A stretch of DNA of 41,138 nt from Anaerolineae bacterium (lineage in GTDB: Bacteria > Chloroflexota > Anaerolineae > Promineifilales > Promineifilaceae): the NCBI GenBank assembly GCA_023382655.1, contig JAHDWK010000044.1, positions 1 to 41,138 on the forward strand, in the 5' to 3' direction. Positions 31,001 to 40,784 of this stretch are shown in pieces. Under the pieces are notes generated by a model. That model worked only from the letters and a program-made list of their open reading frames with translations. It was not told the origin of the DNA and did not search any database. The first letter of the stretch is position 1. Each line of letters starts with the position of its first letter. The translations under genes were made by a program, and so were the position numbers.

Positions 31001-34000
31001 GCCGTCACCACCAGATAATTCGGTAAATTCTGGTACGGCGCAGCACGTCTTCCCACAGACGCACCCGGCCGCTACGCTCACTGCTTCGCTGACCAGTGCC
31101 CTCACGCAGATCAGCCAACAAACAGACCTGGCATGGGCTGATTCAGCCCCCTCTCACTCCTTCACTTTTGCCGATCTGAGTGCGGCGTCAGCAACCCTCT
31201 ATCAAAATGCAGCCGTGGTGGCGCAGGGGGCGCTACAGATTGAGTCTGCCACCCTGGCAGAAACGGCCGTTCTGCAAGGCGCCACAGTAGCCGGGTCCGC
31301 CAGCGGCCATGGCCGTCATACGTTCTATGCGGCGGCCCTGCCCGGCCTGGGGGCAGGGGCCAACTGGATGGGCTACACAGCCGTGCTCACCGCCGGCCAG
31401 CCCTACACCCTTACCCTGGCGGATGCCGATATCACCGTCAACGGTAGCGATGGCTACAGCGGCGCTTTTACGCTGGTGGTCACCGGCGCCACTACTATCA
31501 GCGGCAGCGGCGCCACGGCGGCCCCTAACTTTACACCAGCCTTCAGCGGCCAGTTGCAAGACGGCCGTCTGCTGACCGGCCCCGCCCAGGGCACCTTTCT
31601 CGCCGACGGGCAGCCGCTGGACGTTAGCAACGGTGTTGCCGTTGCCGGTTACACCGGTCCCATCACCCTCAGCGAAACCACTGCTACCGCCGATCAACTG
31701 GAGTTTGGCGGTGAGGCCCACTTCTTTACCCTGCACCTGTCGGCCACAGATGTGACCGATCCTTACACCCCCGTTACCCTGACACCGCTCGTTGCAGCCA
31801 ACTTCAGTGACACTTACACCCTGACGGCGGAAGCGCCGCCTGGTTGGGACGTGGTTGTAGCCGACACGGGCCTGATCACCGCGGCGCCACCGCCGGGAGC
31901 GACGCCGGATGATTACCTCATCCTGGTCACTATCCAATCTGCGACCTATCCAGACCTCTTTGCCTCGGCTTTCCATACCGTCACGACCACGGCAACCAGC
32001 GGCCTGGATATGACCGTGACGGAAGAGCCGCTGATCACCGTGCCTATGGGTTTGGTGTTAGATGCGGAGGCGTTTGTCCCCGGGCACAATGCGCATCTGG
32101 ACAACGGCCGTGCTGAAGTACCTGGCGCCGCTTATACCATTTATATCAGCAACACATCCACCGTTTCCCATCCCTTTGACACCACCGTCTCTGGCTTGCC
32201 GGCTGGCTGGCTTGTCTTAAGCGGGGCCGCCGGGCAGTCCAATACCAGCCTCACGCTTCCCGCCGGCGGTGTGGGCCGGGTTGGCTTCTATATCTCTCCC
32301 ACCGTTAGCGCCATCCTGCCTCCTGGGGTCAATCATACGCTGGATGTCACGGTCAGCGCCACAGATGGCTCTGGTTTAAGCGCCAATCAAACGCTTGTCT
32401 GGACCATGCCCGCCGTCGCATTCCCCTATCTGAAATTGCAGCCAACAACCATTTATGCGCTGCCGGACAGCACAACGGCCGTGGATCTACAATTAACCAA
32501 TGTTGGTAACAGCAGTGGGGCTTTCACCATCACAAATACCGCCACTGCCGATATTTACGGCAGCCAGACGTATGTACCTTCACATACCTTAACCGTTACG
32601 CCCGCTGCTTTCCTCTCGCCCAACCTCGACAGCGGTCAGGCCGGCCAGCAGTCATTGCTGGTAGATACCAGCGGCGCCCTCCTGGGCGAACGATACGTGC
32701 TTAGCAGCCACAGTGCCGCCGGCGCTTACCGTCCGGCGGCATATGCCCTGGTTCAAATTGTCAGCCCCAACACCTGGCCGATCTTTGCCGCCGCCAACCA
32801 GGCCAGTAGCAGTTGTACGCTGGGCGAACCGGGGCTGTCGGCGGCGCTGGAAAACCTGGCGCTGGCGCTGAGCGACCTGGAAATCGGCTGCGAGGCTGGC
32901 AACTGCTCTCTGGCAGCCCGTGATCAGGTTGTGACGGCTTTGCAAGGTGTGGTCACTTACGCCGCTCCGGTCTCTCCATTGTTGACGGCCGATACCACCT
33001 TGCAAATCATTGCGGCCAATATGGCAACCCACAGCAGCCCCCCTGATCTGGAAGCGGATATCACAGCCATCAGCACGGCCGTGGCTAACCTGACGCATGA
33101 AGTGTGCGAATTAAGCGAGCATCAGCCGGACGTGCGCTTTACACCTTATCTGGATGCTGTGCTGCTGGGTGACACGGCCACCTTTACATTGACCGTCACC
33201 AACCAGGGCGCCCTGACCACCACCTACACCATCAGCGCCACCACCCCCACCGGTATCCAGAACTTTAATGCCACACTACTGCCGGGCGAGAGCACTTACC
33301 TGCCTGTCAGCACCGCCCCGGTTGCCCTGGGCAGTTATGAAATTAATGCTGATATCGTCCCCACCGGACCAGACGTAACCCTGGCCATCACAAAAACGGC
33401 CGTCGCCCGGCTCAATGTTGTTGATAAGTTTGTGCAGGTCACGGCCGTCAGGGCCACACCCGCTTTTGTGGAAACGGGCACCAGTTCCACCAGCCTCAGT
33501 GTTGACGTGACTAACGTCGCCAATACGGCGCGGGCAGCCAGTGCCCGTACCTCCATCCTCGCCCCCAGCGGTGGCATCAGCTACACAAGCGATGTACCAC
33601 TGACCCTGCTCATTGGTCCGCCACAAACCTATGAACTGACATCAGTTGATACCTCCGGCTGGGAAGCGGGCTTTTACACAGTGACGGTTGAACTGGTGGA
33701 TGTAAACGGTGTGCTCATCCCTGAGGGGTATGGCCTGGGCTACCTGGGCGTAGGCCAGGCATTGGCAGCCAGCCATGCCGTTTACCCGGAAGTCGTCAGC
33801 CCTGGCGGCTTCACCGTGACGACGGTCATTACCACCGAGGTGCTGGCGGCACCGACCGTGCCGTTAGCGGCACCTATGCTGCGCCCCTGGCCGGAACGAG
33901 ACGTCATCAGCGATCAGGAATCAGTGATCGTTGAGCCGCTACCGCTCGATAGGGCGAACGGTGCCCAATTGGTAGCTGGGGAGCAGCCCCTGCGGCGCCA

Positions 34001-37000
34001 GCCAGAGACCCTCCTCCTGACAACCTGGGCTATCAGCCGCACGGAAGACAGCGATGCTGCTGTCACCTACAGCGGCGGTTGGACGGCCGTGACCAATGCC
34101 ACGGCCGATCACGCCAGCAGTGGCGATTTCCACAGCTCGCAGACAACCGGCGATGTCGCCAGCTTCAGCTTCAACGGCGCCTGGGTCGGGGTGGGTTTTG
34201 CCAGCAATAACCAGAGCGGTTACAGCGAACTCTTTTTAGATGGCGTCAGCCAGGGGCTGGTGGACCTCTACAGCCGCAACCCGGATGTAAAGCGTGTCAC
34301 CTTGTCAGGCCTGGCCGATACCAATCATGTCCTCACCGTTACCGTCACCGGATTGCAAAATCCGTTCAGCGGCAATGACCAGGTGCACCTCGATTATTTC
34401 GACACCTGGGATGGCAGTGATATGCCCGCTGGACAGTTTGAACAAGATGACAGCCGTGTCTGGCTCAGCGACGGTTGGGTTAGCCAGAATGACGCTAATG
34501 CCAGCGGCGGCAGCTACTATCGCAGCGGCCAAACTGCATGGTTCCCCTTCACGACTGACGGTATCAGCGATTCCATTACCCTGCAGGCAATAACCCACGC
34601 CAGTTCAGAAAAGATGGCCCTCTATATGGACGATGATTTCCTGGGCTATTACGATATTGCTGACTTTAGTGTCCATACGCGCACCTTCACCTTTGCCGGT
34701 TTGGCTGCTGGCCCTCATGTTCTCACCGTGCGTGCTTACCGCGGCGTTGCCACGCTGGACACCTTCACCACACCGGCCACAGAACCGGCTACACCACCGC
34801 CTGCCATTGGCAGCTTCCACCGCTTTGAGGAGAACGACCCGGGGATTTTGTACAATGGCTTCCCCTTGCCGCAAACGGCTACTACCTGGAGCAGTGGCTT
34901 TAATGACGTTGTTAGCGATCGTTATCATGCCTATTCTGACAATGCTGGTGATACGGCCGAATTCACCTTTACGGGCACGGCCGTGGTTATTGGCTTTTAC
35001 GCAGAAACACGAGGCGGTTACGCCGAACTCTTTCTCGATGGCATCAGCCAGGGGGTAATTGACACGTACCGGCGCAGCCCAACCGTGCTGCCCGTGATTC
35101 TCAAGGACCTGGCCAATACGACACATACCGTGACGATTACGGTGTTGGGTCAGGCCAATCCTTTTGCTACCACTGATCGGGTACACATCGATTACTTCGA
35201 TGTCTGGGATGGCACGCCGCTGCCGGACGACACGTTTGAAGAGTTGGATAGCCGCGTTTATCGTAGTTACCGTTTTTCACTGCTGAGTGATCCGCAGGCG
35301 AGCGGTGGTCAATACCTGCAAGATAGTATTACCGGTGCAGCCAATGTCTGGTTTCCCTTCAGTGGTGATTCCGTCACCGTGCACACCATCGCCAGCCCCC
35401 AGGGGGCCAGAACTACCCAGGTATATCTCGATGGTCAGCCCTTAACGACTATTAATCTATATAACAGTAGTGCCGTCAGCCGCACTTTTTCTTTCCACGA
35501 CTTAGGCCCAGGTCTACACCTGCTGCATCTGGAAAGGTATCGCGGCGAGTTAGCGGTTGACGCCTTTACCACGCCCGGCGTGCCACCGTTTGTTGAAATC
35601 CCCATTGACACTGGTGTCATCCGCTATGAAGAAGACGATGCGGCGTTGTTGTATAACGGCGCGCCCTTTAGCCAACGGCCGCAATCCTGGAGCGAAGAAT
35701 TAGGCCAGTGGGTGGCCAGCGGTGGCTATAACGCTCTCTCCACAACGGCGGGAGATACGGTGAGCCTGACCTTCGACGGCCGTTGGGCCCAAGTCGGCTT
35801 CCTTACCAATCAGTATGGTGGCCAGGCAGAAATCTTTATAGATGGCCTCAGCCGGGGCACGATTGGTCTTTACAGCGCCGTGGCGGATGTCACCAGCTTT
35901 ATCGTCGGTGACCTCATCACCGGCACCCACACTCTCTCCGTCACTGTGCTGGGGCTGCCGGACCCGCCCAGTCCGCAGAGCCGCGTTTACCTGGACTATA
36001 TTGACATTTGGGATGGTCAGACGATGCCGGATGAGATCGTCAATGCCAGCCTGGTTAACAACAACGGCCGTGTACACCTTAGCGCTTCCTTAACCATGGC
36101 CGCAAATCCCAATGCCATCAATGGTGACTTTGTCAACTATACGGCCGGTTCACCGGACGCCAATGTCTGGTATGCCTTTACCGGAGAAAGCTTCACCTAT
36201 TATGGATTCAGTTTCAACAACGAAAACGCAGCCGCAGATGTTTATGTGGATGGCCAGTTCCAGGAAACGGTTAGCCTCAGCTATCCTTTCGCGCAACAAC
36301 CGCTGGCATTCCACTTTGATGGCCTGGAAGATGGCCCACATGTGGTCCGTATTAACAATAATTTTGCCTTCCGCGTGGATGCTTTTGCCAGTAACCAACC
36401 CGCTATCCCCTATCAGCCTTTGGCCGAATGGTGGGAAAGCGATCGCAGCGGTGGCGCCTCCATTTGGGGTGGTGTGCATGTGCCGCCCGTTGTCGGTGAT
36501 GTCACCGGTGATGGCGCCGTCGAAGTGGTGGTAGCCGCCAGCAACATCGACAACAATGGCGAATTGTTCCTGATGCGCGGCGATGGCCAGGATGCCGGCG
36601 GCGGCGACCCCATTATCTGGAGCGTGCCCTTCAACATCTTCAACGGTTTCGAGGATGTCGGGGCGCCAGCGATTGCCGAGCTGGACGGCCAACCCGGAGC
36701 TGAAATCATCATGTCCACTGTTGAGGGAATGTACGCTTTCCACAGTGATGGCTCCACCTATTGGTTCACCGATACGGTAAAACCGCATGTCTTTTTTGGC
36801 ACCCCGGCCATCGGCAACCTTGACCTGGATGCAGAGCCGGAAATCGTCATTAATATGGATGAAACATTGGTTGTGTTTGAGCCAGATGGGCGCATCGCCT
36901 GGACATTTAATGATGTGGATGGCCTGACCATGCCTGTGCTGGCGGACCTCACCGGGGACGGCTTGCTAGACATTTTGTTCCACGACTGGAACGATACCCT

Positions 37001-40000
37001 GTACCTGTACGATTATAACCTGGGCATTCCGCAGTTGGTATGGACGGCCGTGTTTGCCAATCATCCCCACGGTTACGGCGCGCCTGCCGTGGCTGACCTG
37101 GACGGCGACGGCACCGCCGAAGTCGCCATTGCCACGGAAACATTACTCTACGCCCTCAACAGCGAAGACGGTTCCGTGCAGTGGTCGGCTCCTTTAGACC
37201 CAGGCCGTACCGGTGGCGCAACCATCGCCGATTTGGATGGAGACGGCGATAGGGAATTGGTCACCTCGTCGCTGTTCAACGGCGGTACCTTGTATGCCTT
37301 TGAAGCGGACGGGACGCGGAAATGGTCGGCCGCGGCCCTGGATACGTCACCCCTCAATGTTTCCGCCGCCGACCTGGACGGGGATGGCGCTTATGAACTA
37401 TTGTGGAATGGCGCGGACCAAGGCTTCACCATTTATGATGGCAGCACCGGCGCCATACTCTTTAACGACCCCCTGGTCTTCTCCGCCACCGGGTCAGACG
37501 TCCCCATTGCTGCGGATGTAGATCTGGACGGTTACGCCGAGGTTGTCGTTCCGGCCCAAGGTGGCATTCGCATCTATGGTTTTGACGGGGTTTGGGGGCC
37601 GGCTCGCTCCGTATGGAACCAGCTTAACTACCACATCACCAATATCGAAGATGACCTTACCGTTCCCTTTAATGAAGCCAACAGCTGGCAGGCCCATAAC
37701 ACCTACCGTACCCAAACAGCGCCGACTGATGTGCTGCCTGGCTATCAGGTAATGTTGACGCATACCGTTGGTATTACCGGCGTCACCGTGCTGTCAGGCA
37801 CGTTTTCCGTGCCACCGGGCGTGAATGCCGACCCTATGTACGGCTGGCAGTATGCGCAGACGGAAGCCAGTCCTGTAGTTACCCGCACCTTTGCCAGCGA
37901 GTTAAGCGACCTACAGCCAGGGGCGGCACTCATGGTGGCGCTGGGCACCGTGGTGCACTACACACTGCCCAGCGGCAGCAACCAGTTACAACTGCCACCG
38001 TTGTATGTCAGCGTGCCCCACATTGTGGCAGTCTCCCCCGCCACGCAAACGGTGGGGGCGGGCGGCACGGCTGTCTATGATGTCGTGCTTTCTAACCCGA
38101 CTGCGGCCGACGATTCCTATACTTTGTCGCTGGCGGGGTTGCCGGCGGAATGGCTGGCTTACCCGGCGGCTGTTTCCCTGGCAGCGGGGTCTATGGCGAC
38201 TGTCTCGCTGACCGTGACTGTGCCCACCACGGCCGTTGCCGCAGAGAATCCGTTTATTGTCAATGTCAGCAATAGCAGCGGTCACAATGACCAGGCCAGC
38301 GCCTCGCTGCTGATCATCAATGGGCTGACAATAGCGATTGACCCGCCGCAGCAAACGGCGGAATCAGGCACGGCCGTTACCTATACCCTGACGCTGACCA
38401 ACCAGGAAAGCATCACCCGAATCTATGATTTAGCCACCGACGGCCTGGCGTATGTGACCCTTCCCGCCACGGTTACTGTGGCTGCCAACAGCAGCACCAC
38501 ACTCTCTATCCTGGCGCAGGCAGCGAGTAGCGGCCCACATCCCTTTACGGTTAGCGCCGGCACAAACACGGCCAGTGATCGTGCTGACGCCGTTCTCAAC
38601 AGCGTGGGTGACTGGGGCGTGGCGGTGGTTTTGGCGCCGGAGACGGCCGTGGCTGGCCCTGGCACGCTGGCTGACTTCACCGTCACGCTGCGCAATGTCG
38701 GCAGCATAGCTGATACCTACGACCTGACGACCAGCTTGCCGCCGGGGTGGTCCCACCGCTTTGTGGCCAACGGCGCTGAGGTCAACAGCATCGGCCTGAC
38801 GCCGCATGTCTTCAACCAGGCTGACCTGCAACTGTTGGTGACGCCAGGTTTAGCTGCCGCAGCCGGTGATTATGATATTAGCGTCATGACGCACTCACAA
38901 GGCAATCTTGCCGTCACGGCCGTGGCCACAGCTACGGTACAGGTACTACCTCGTGGTGTGCAGGTGGCTGTATCGCCCGCAGCCCTGACACTTGATCCTG
39001 CGGACAATGGCGTATGGCAGGTAACCATCACCAACACCGGCAGCGTTGCGGACAACTACTGGCTGACGGCGACGGGCATCGTTGCCCTCTCCGGCCAATT
39101 TAGTACCAATCCGGTATCTTTGTCTGCGGGCCAATCGGCTGATGTCACCTTAACAACAGCAGCCTTCCCCTTTGTTCTGGCCACCACGCACTCCTTTGCC
39201 GTTGTCGCCACTTCGCAAAATGATGACCGCATCCAGAACCAGGCCGGCGCGGAAGTCACCTTCACCAGTTATGAGGCGGTAGATGTGACCTGGCTGCCAT
39301 CCAGTCGCACGATTACCGATACGCTAACAGCCAACTTCATGCTGCTCATCACCAACACCGGCAACATTGCCACCACCTATGATTTGTCGGTGGCAGCGCC
39401 GGGGTTGAGTCTGGAGGCCGAAACGAATGCCGTTTACATTCCGCCTCACATGATGGCCGCTATCTTCGTGACTGTGGTGGCCAGCGCCGACGGCACCTAC
39501 ACCCTGACGGGAGCAGCCACCAGCAGCACCAGTGCTGCCAGCGATACGGACACAGCCCTCTTAATTGTGGATACGGGTGGGGTCTTGCAGCCGCCGACTG
39601 CTCATGACGATACGGCCGTGACCGATGAAGATACACCCGTGATCATTAATGTGTTGGCCAACGACACCGATCCTAACAACGATCCCTTAACTGTGAGCGA
39701 GGTCACGCAGCCGGCCAACGGCACGGCCGTGATCAACGGCGATGATACCATCACCTACACGCCAGACAATGATTTCAATGGCACGGATACTTTCACTTAC
39801 ACAGCCGATGATGGCTTTGGTGGTAGCAGCACCGCCACTGTGTATGTAACGATCACAGCCGTTAATGATGCACCAACGGCCGTTGATGATGGAGCCGTGA
39901 CCGATGAAGGGGTCGCCGTCAGCATCCCCGTGCTGGCCAATGATAGCGATGTGGATAACAACACCCTCTTCGTAGACAGCGTGACACAGGCTGTACACGG

Positions 40001-40643
40001 TACCGTGGTGATCAACCCGGACAATACGATTACCTACACCCCTGAGGCTGGCTTTGATGGCGTGGATACCTTCACCTACGTCGTGAGTGATGGCCAGGGT
40101 GGGTCGGATATGGCAACTGTAACAGTGGATGTTTATCCGATCGCTGCCGGTTGTAATCTGTATCCCATTGCTTTGCATACAGATCTGCTAAACGGCGTGC
40201 AGCCTGGGGACATCCTGCCGGATATCCTCAATGGCACGCAGCCGGGAAATTTTGGCTGGCTCACCTGGACGGGTGACAATGGCCTGCCAGCCCTGGTGAC
40301 CAGCCTGACGCCACCTGGAGACAGCCATACTTATATCAACCCCAACGATCCCAATGATCACCTCGTTTCTATCGATGACTGGATTGAGGGGAAAACAGCG
40401 GTGTCTAATCCCCTCAAGGTGCAACATGCCTTGAATGACTTGATGACCCTGGACATCGTGGTGCCAATTTGGGACGCGACAGCAGGAAGTGGCACAGAGA
40501 CGCTCTATCAGGTTTCTGGCTTCGCTACCATCCGCCTTGTGAGCTATGATTTGTCTGGGCAGGACCAGCTAACTGTGCAGTTTTTGGGATTGGCATCATG
40601 CGATGATGTGATGTTTGGCTCAGGCGCCTTTATGGGCAGATGA
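28095..40643 (+). CDS. Giant exported multi-domain surface protein (4182 residues)
   Basis: Begins with a signal peptide (basic MKTESRIYHF, hydrophobic stretch to about residue 32). In order: beta-rich N-region; transglutaminase-like domain (about 300-410, GNSLDQASLLIAMLRANGVP and HWWVEAYIGGQWLSLDPAF) without the usual Cys; hydrophobic segments at about 862-955; NEW3-like Ig folds (about 1340-1700); three related modules of about 260 residues (1976-2231, 2238-2496, 2509-2769) of galactose-binding-like type; FG-GAP/VCBS propeller (about 2776-3210) with DxDGDG calcium loops; five NEW3-like repeats (about 3308-3826); two cadherin-like repeats (3834-4015, VLANDTDPNNDPLTV); and a TadG-like C-terminal domain. 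No LPXTG motif is seen. AAGAGGAAACG precedes ATG 28095. Adhesion or glycan binding at the cell surface is likely. Confidence 0.93.
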   Translation: MKTESRIYHFVSIIVTAALLMQTLSAVLLPAQVLRSSPHVTSQTAVAQGTTAPDAIEDMLPQEMVGPLLGTGIEGAEPTILMDTNARQVALNAPVTEPAAFAEPLSLTRIQSAYVPGSTAANTLIITFTVSNNRPPTLFPQFPLSATITETVAILNDFDFSADANTVRNVVLADTLTGEVALLKGSPQPDQDASELLFNLGDVPPMSSITATLWLTVPASVADFTALDMGATAYGSLQGRPVTAVAAPALLAPDSFADYLRWTPDADIYDAEMLQQAAQLGSDPVALFAYVRSLGYESYPGSLRGTRGTLWSAAGNSLDQASLLIAMLRANGVPARYAHGPLSLPLAQELILSMFPEPVGVVGHVPSDAVVSDPVNDPTLLAETQDHWWVEAYIGGQWLSLDPAFATANPGDVFATAVDVLAEVPDAQRHKVTLRLKVERFSLLSAVTGDAEITYPLTATFNTVELVGRPVTLNHLVNTSGGGAVFTIIEHTYVPYFIVGDYEQVVEGAPYQDVFSNFVGSLSSIFTTGAWLLIESTDPAGNTENYEREIKDLIGAPARQSGGVFDLSQTRPDTAVPLFGPSDAAQIHVLSYDQTDPRPMQQQWGQFMDVMPGALEVYAQLPALEGDDPVNTVDVVTESFLALQRSQIHMLNSMQEMYSVSEQGLHDFYSDALLTHSYVVTPKLLLLSQSVFSDSIETSFELLNVRERIIPYPQQNTQAAWLTQMLQSVGNKAIETNLLQKFTPDSDSTVRSAFLVIEEARATNTEIVLVTQETLYLVNSLNISDQAKARITQALMANDTLAIQVPREMVFLNGRDQIGWAEIDTETGYVEYVYENGRRASEYGIMAFFQSHAVWLEAQSIEFLVGATFIFILYWQTFVLAYLSLADSCLSASQISFCLKDTVALATFVAGSTIILLAGTMCLTSIALGAGPGFCAGLFTGVGYALASAALFLELVTLIDPPLPNLLMRPSPPDNSVNSGTAQHVFPQTHPAATLTASLTSALTQISQQTDLAWADSAPSHSFTFADLSAASATLYQNAAVVAQGALQIESATLAETAVLQGATVAGSASGHGRHTFYAAALPGLGAGANWMGYTAVLTAGQPYTLTLADADITVNGSDGYSGAFTLVVTGATTISGSGATAAPNFTPAFSGQLQDGRLLTGPAQGTFLADGQPLDVSNGVAVAGYTGPITLSETTATADQLEFGGEAHFFTLHLSATDVTDPYTPVTLTPLVAANFSDTYTLTAEAPPGWDVVVADTGLITAAPPPGATPDDYLILVTIQSATYPDLFASAFHTVTTTATSGLDMTVTEEPLITVPMGLVLDAEAFVPGHNAHLDNGRAEVPGAAYTIYISNTSTVSHPFDTTVSGLPAGWLVLSGAAGQSNTSLTLPAGGVGRVGFYISPTVSAILPPGVNHTLDVTVSATDGSGLSANQTLVWTMPAVAFPYLKLQPTTIYALPDSTTAVDLQLTNVGNSSGAFTITNTATADIYGSQTYVPSHTLTVTPAAFLSPNLDSGQAGQQSLLVDTSGALLGERYVLSSHSAAGAYRPAAYALVQIVSPNTWPIFAAANQASSSCTLGEPGLSAALENLALALSDLEIGCEAGNCSLAARDQVVTALQGVVTYAAPVSPLLTADTTLQIIAANMATHSSPPDLEADITAISTAVANLTHEVCELSEHQPDVRFTPYLDAVLLGDTATFTLTVTNQGALTTTYTISATTPTGIQNFNATLLPGESTYLPVSTAPVALGSYEINADIVPTGPDVTLAITKTAVARLNVVDKFVQVTAVRATPAFVETGTSSTSLSVDVTNVANTARAASARTSILAPSGGISYTSDVPLTLLIGPPQTYELTSVDTSGWEAGFYTVTVELVDVNGVLIPEGYGLGYLGVGQALAASHAVYPEVVSPGGFTVTTVITTEVLAAPTVPLAAPMLRPWPERDVISDQESVIVEPLPLDRANGAQLVAGEQPLRRQPETLLLTTWAISRTEDSDAAVTYSGGWTAVTNATADHASSGDFHSSQTTGDVASFSFNGAWVGVGFASNNQSGYSELFLDGVSQGLVDLYSRNPDVKRVTLSGLADTNHVLTVTVTGLQNPFSGNDQVHLDYFDTWDGSDMPAGQFEQDDSRVWLSDGWVSQNDANASGGSYYRSGQTAWFPFTTDGISDSITLQAITHASSEKMALYMDDDFLGYYDIADFSVHTRTFTFAGLAAGPHVLTVRAYRGVATLDTFTTPATEPATPPPAIGSFHRFEENDPGILYNGFPLPQTATTWSSGFNDVVSDRYHAYSDNAGDTAEFTFTGTAVVIGFYAETRGGYAELFLDGISQGVIDTYRRSPTVLPVILKDLANTTHTVTITVLGQANPFATTDRVHIDYFDVWDGTPLPDDTFEELDSRVYRSYRFSLLSDPQASGGQYLQDSITGAANVWFPFSGDSVTVHTIASPQGARTTQVYLDGQPLTTINLYNSSAVSRTFSFHDLGPGLHLLHLERYRGELAVDAFTTPGVPPFVEIPIDTGVIRYEEDDAALLYNGAPFSQRPQSWSEELGQWVASGGYNALSTTAGDTVSLTFDGRWAQVGFLTNQYGGQAEIFIDGLSRGTIGLYSAVADVTSFIVGDLITGTHTLSVTVLGLPDPPSPQSRVYLDYIDIWDGQTMPDEIVNASLVNNNGRVHLSASLTMAANPNAINGDFVNYTAGSPDANVWYAFTGESFTYYGFSFNNENAAADVYVDGQFQETVSLSYPFAQQPLAFHFDGLEDGPHVVRINNNFAFRVDAFASNQPAIPYQPLAEWWESDRSGGASIWGGVHVPPVVGDVTGDGAVEVVVAASNIDNNGELFLMRGDGQDAGGGDPIIWSVPFNIFNGFEDVGAPAIAELDGQPGAEIIMSTVEGMYAFHSDGSTYWFTDTVKPHVFFGTPAIGNLDLDAEPEIVINMDETLVVFEPDGRIAWTFNDVDGLTMPVLADLTGDGLLDILFHDWNDTLYLYDYNLGIPQLVWTAVFANHPHGYGAPAVADLDGDGTAEVAIATETLLYALNSEDGSVQWSAPLDPGRTGGATIADLDGDGDRELVTSSLFNGGTLYAFEADGTRKWSAAALDTSPLNVSAADLDGDGAYELLWNGADQGFTIYDGSTGAILFNDPLVFSATGSDVPIAADVDLDGYAEVVVPAQGGIRIYGFDGVWGPARSVWNQLNYHITNIEDDLTVPFNEANSWQAHNTYRTQTAPTDVLPGYQVMLTHTVGITGVTVLSGTFSVPPGVNADPMYGWQYAQTEASPVVTRTFASELSDLQPGAALMVALGTVVHYTLPSGSNQLQLPPLYVSVPHIVAVSPATQTVGAGGTAVYDVVLSNPTAADDSYTLSLAGLPAEWLAYPAAVSLAAGSMATVSLTVTVPTTAVAAENPFIVNVSNSSGHNDQASASLLIINGLTIAIDPPQQTAESGTAVTYTLTLTNQESITRIYDLATDGLAYVTLPATVTVAANSSTTLSILAQAASSGPHPFTVSAGTNTASDRADAVLNSVGDWGVAVVLAPETAVAGPGTLADFTVTLRNVGSIADTYDLTTSLPPGWSHRFVANGAEVNSIGLTPHVFNQADLQLLVTPGLAAAAGDYDISVMTHSQGNLAVTAVATATVQVLPRGVQVAVSPAALTLDPADNGVWQVTITNTGSVADNYWLTATGIVALSGQFSTNPVSLSAGQSADVTLTTAAFPFVLATTHSFAVVATSQNDDRIQNQAGAEVTFTSYEAVDVTWLPSSRTITDTLTANFMLLITNTGNIATTYDLSVAAPGLSLEAETNAVYIPPHMMAAIFVTVVASADGTYTLTGAATSSTSAASDTDTALLIVDTGGVLQPPTAHDDTAVTDEDTPVIINVLANDTDPNNDPLTVSEVTQPANGTAVINGDDTITYTPDNDFNGTDTFTYTADDGFGGSSTATVYVTITAVNDAPTAVDDGAVTDEGVAVSIPVLANDSDVDNNTLFVDSVTQAVHGTVVINPDNTITYTPEAGFDGVDTFTYVVSDGQGGSDMATVTVDVYPIAAGCNLYPIALHTDLLNGVQPGDILPDILNGTQPGNFGWLTWTGDNGLPALVTSLTPPGDSHTYINPNDPNDHLVSIDDWIEGKTAVSNPLKVQHALNDLMTLDIVVPIWDATAGSGTETLYQVSGFATIRLVSYDLSGQDQLTVQFLGLASCDDVMFGSGAFMGR

Positions 40644-40741
40644 TGCGGTAATGCCGCAGGAAATGAGGCACAATAAAACTGACCTGCTTGAGCTGATTTA
40701 AGAAGCACAATCACTTTTGGCGTAAGCAGGAGAAAGGGTGG

Positions 40742-40778
40742 GTGCCGGAGGACGTCTTTATCAGACGCCTTCCGGCAC
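40742..40778 (+). terminator. Strong hairpin behind the giant gene
   Basis: GTGCCGGAGGACGTCT (40742-40757) pairs with AGACGCCTTCCGGCAC (40763-40778), 16 positions with two G-T pairs, loop TTATC, followed by TTGCTATTTT. A terminator is likely, though the T-tract is interrupted. It could also mark the end of the adjacent transposase remnant. Confidence 0.55.
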
Positions 40779-40784
40779 TTGCTA

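Noticed and set aside
31233..31976. A 247-codon minus-strand frame within the giant gene
   Set aside because: Antisense to an uninterrupted reading frame with clear domain structure; Gly/Arg/Val-rich with no known motif.
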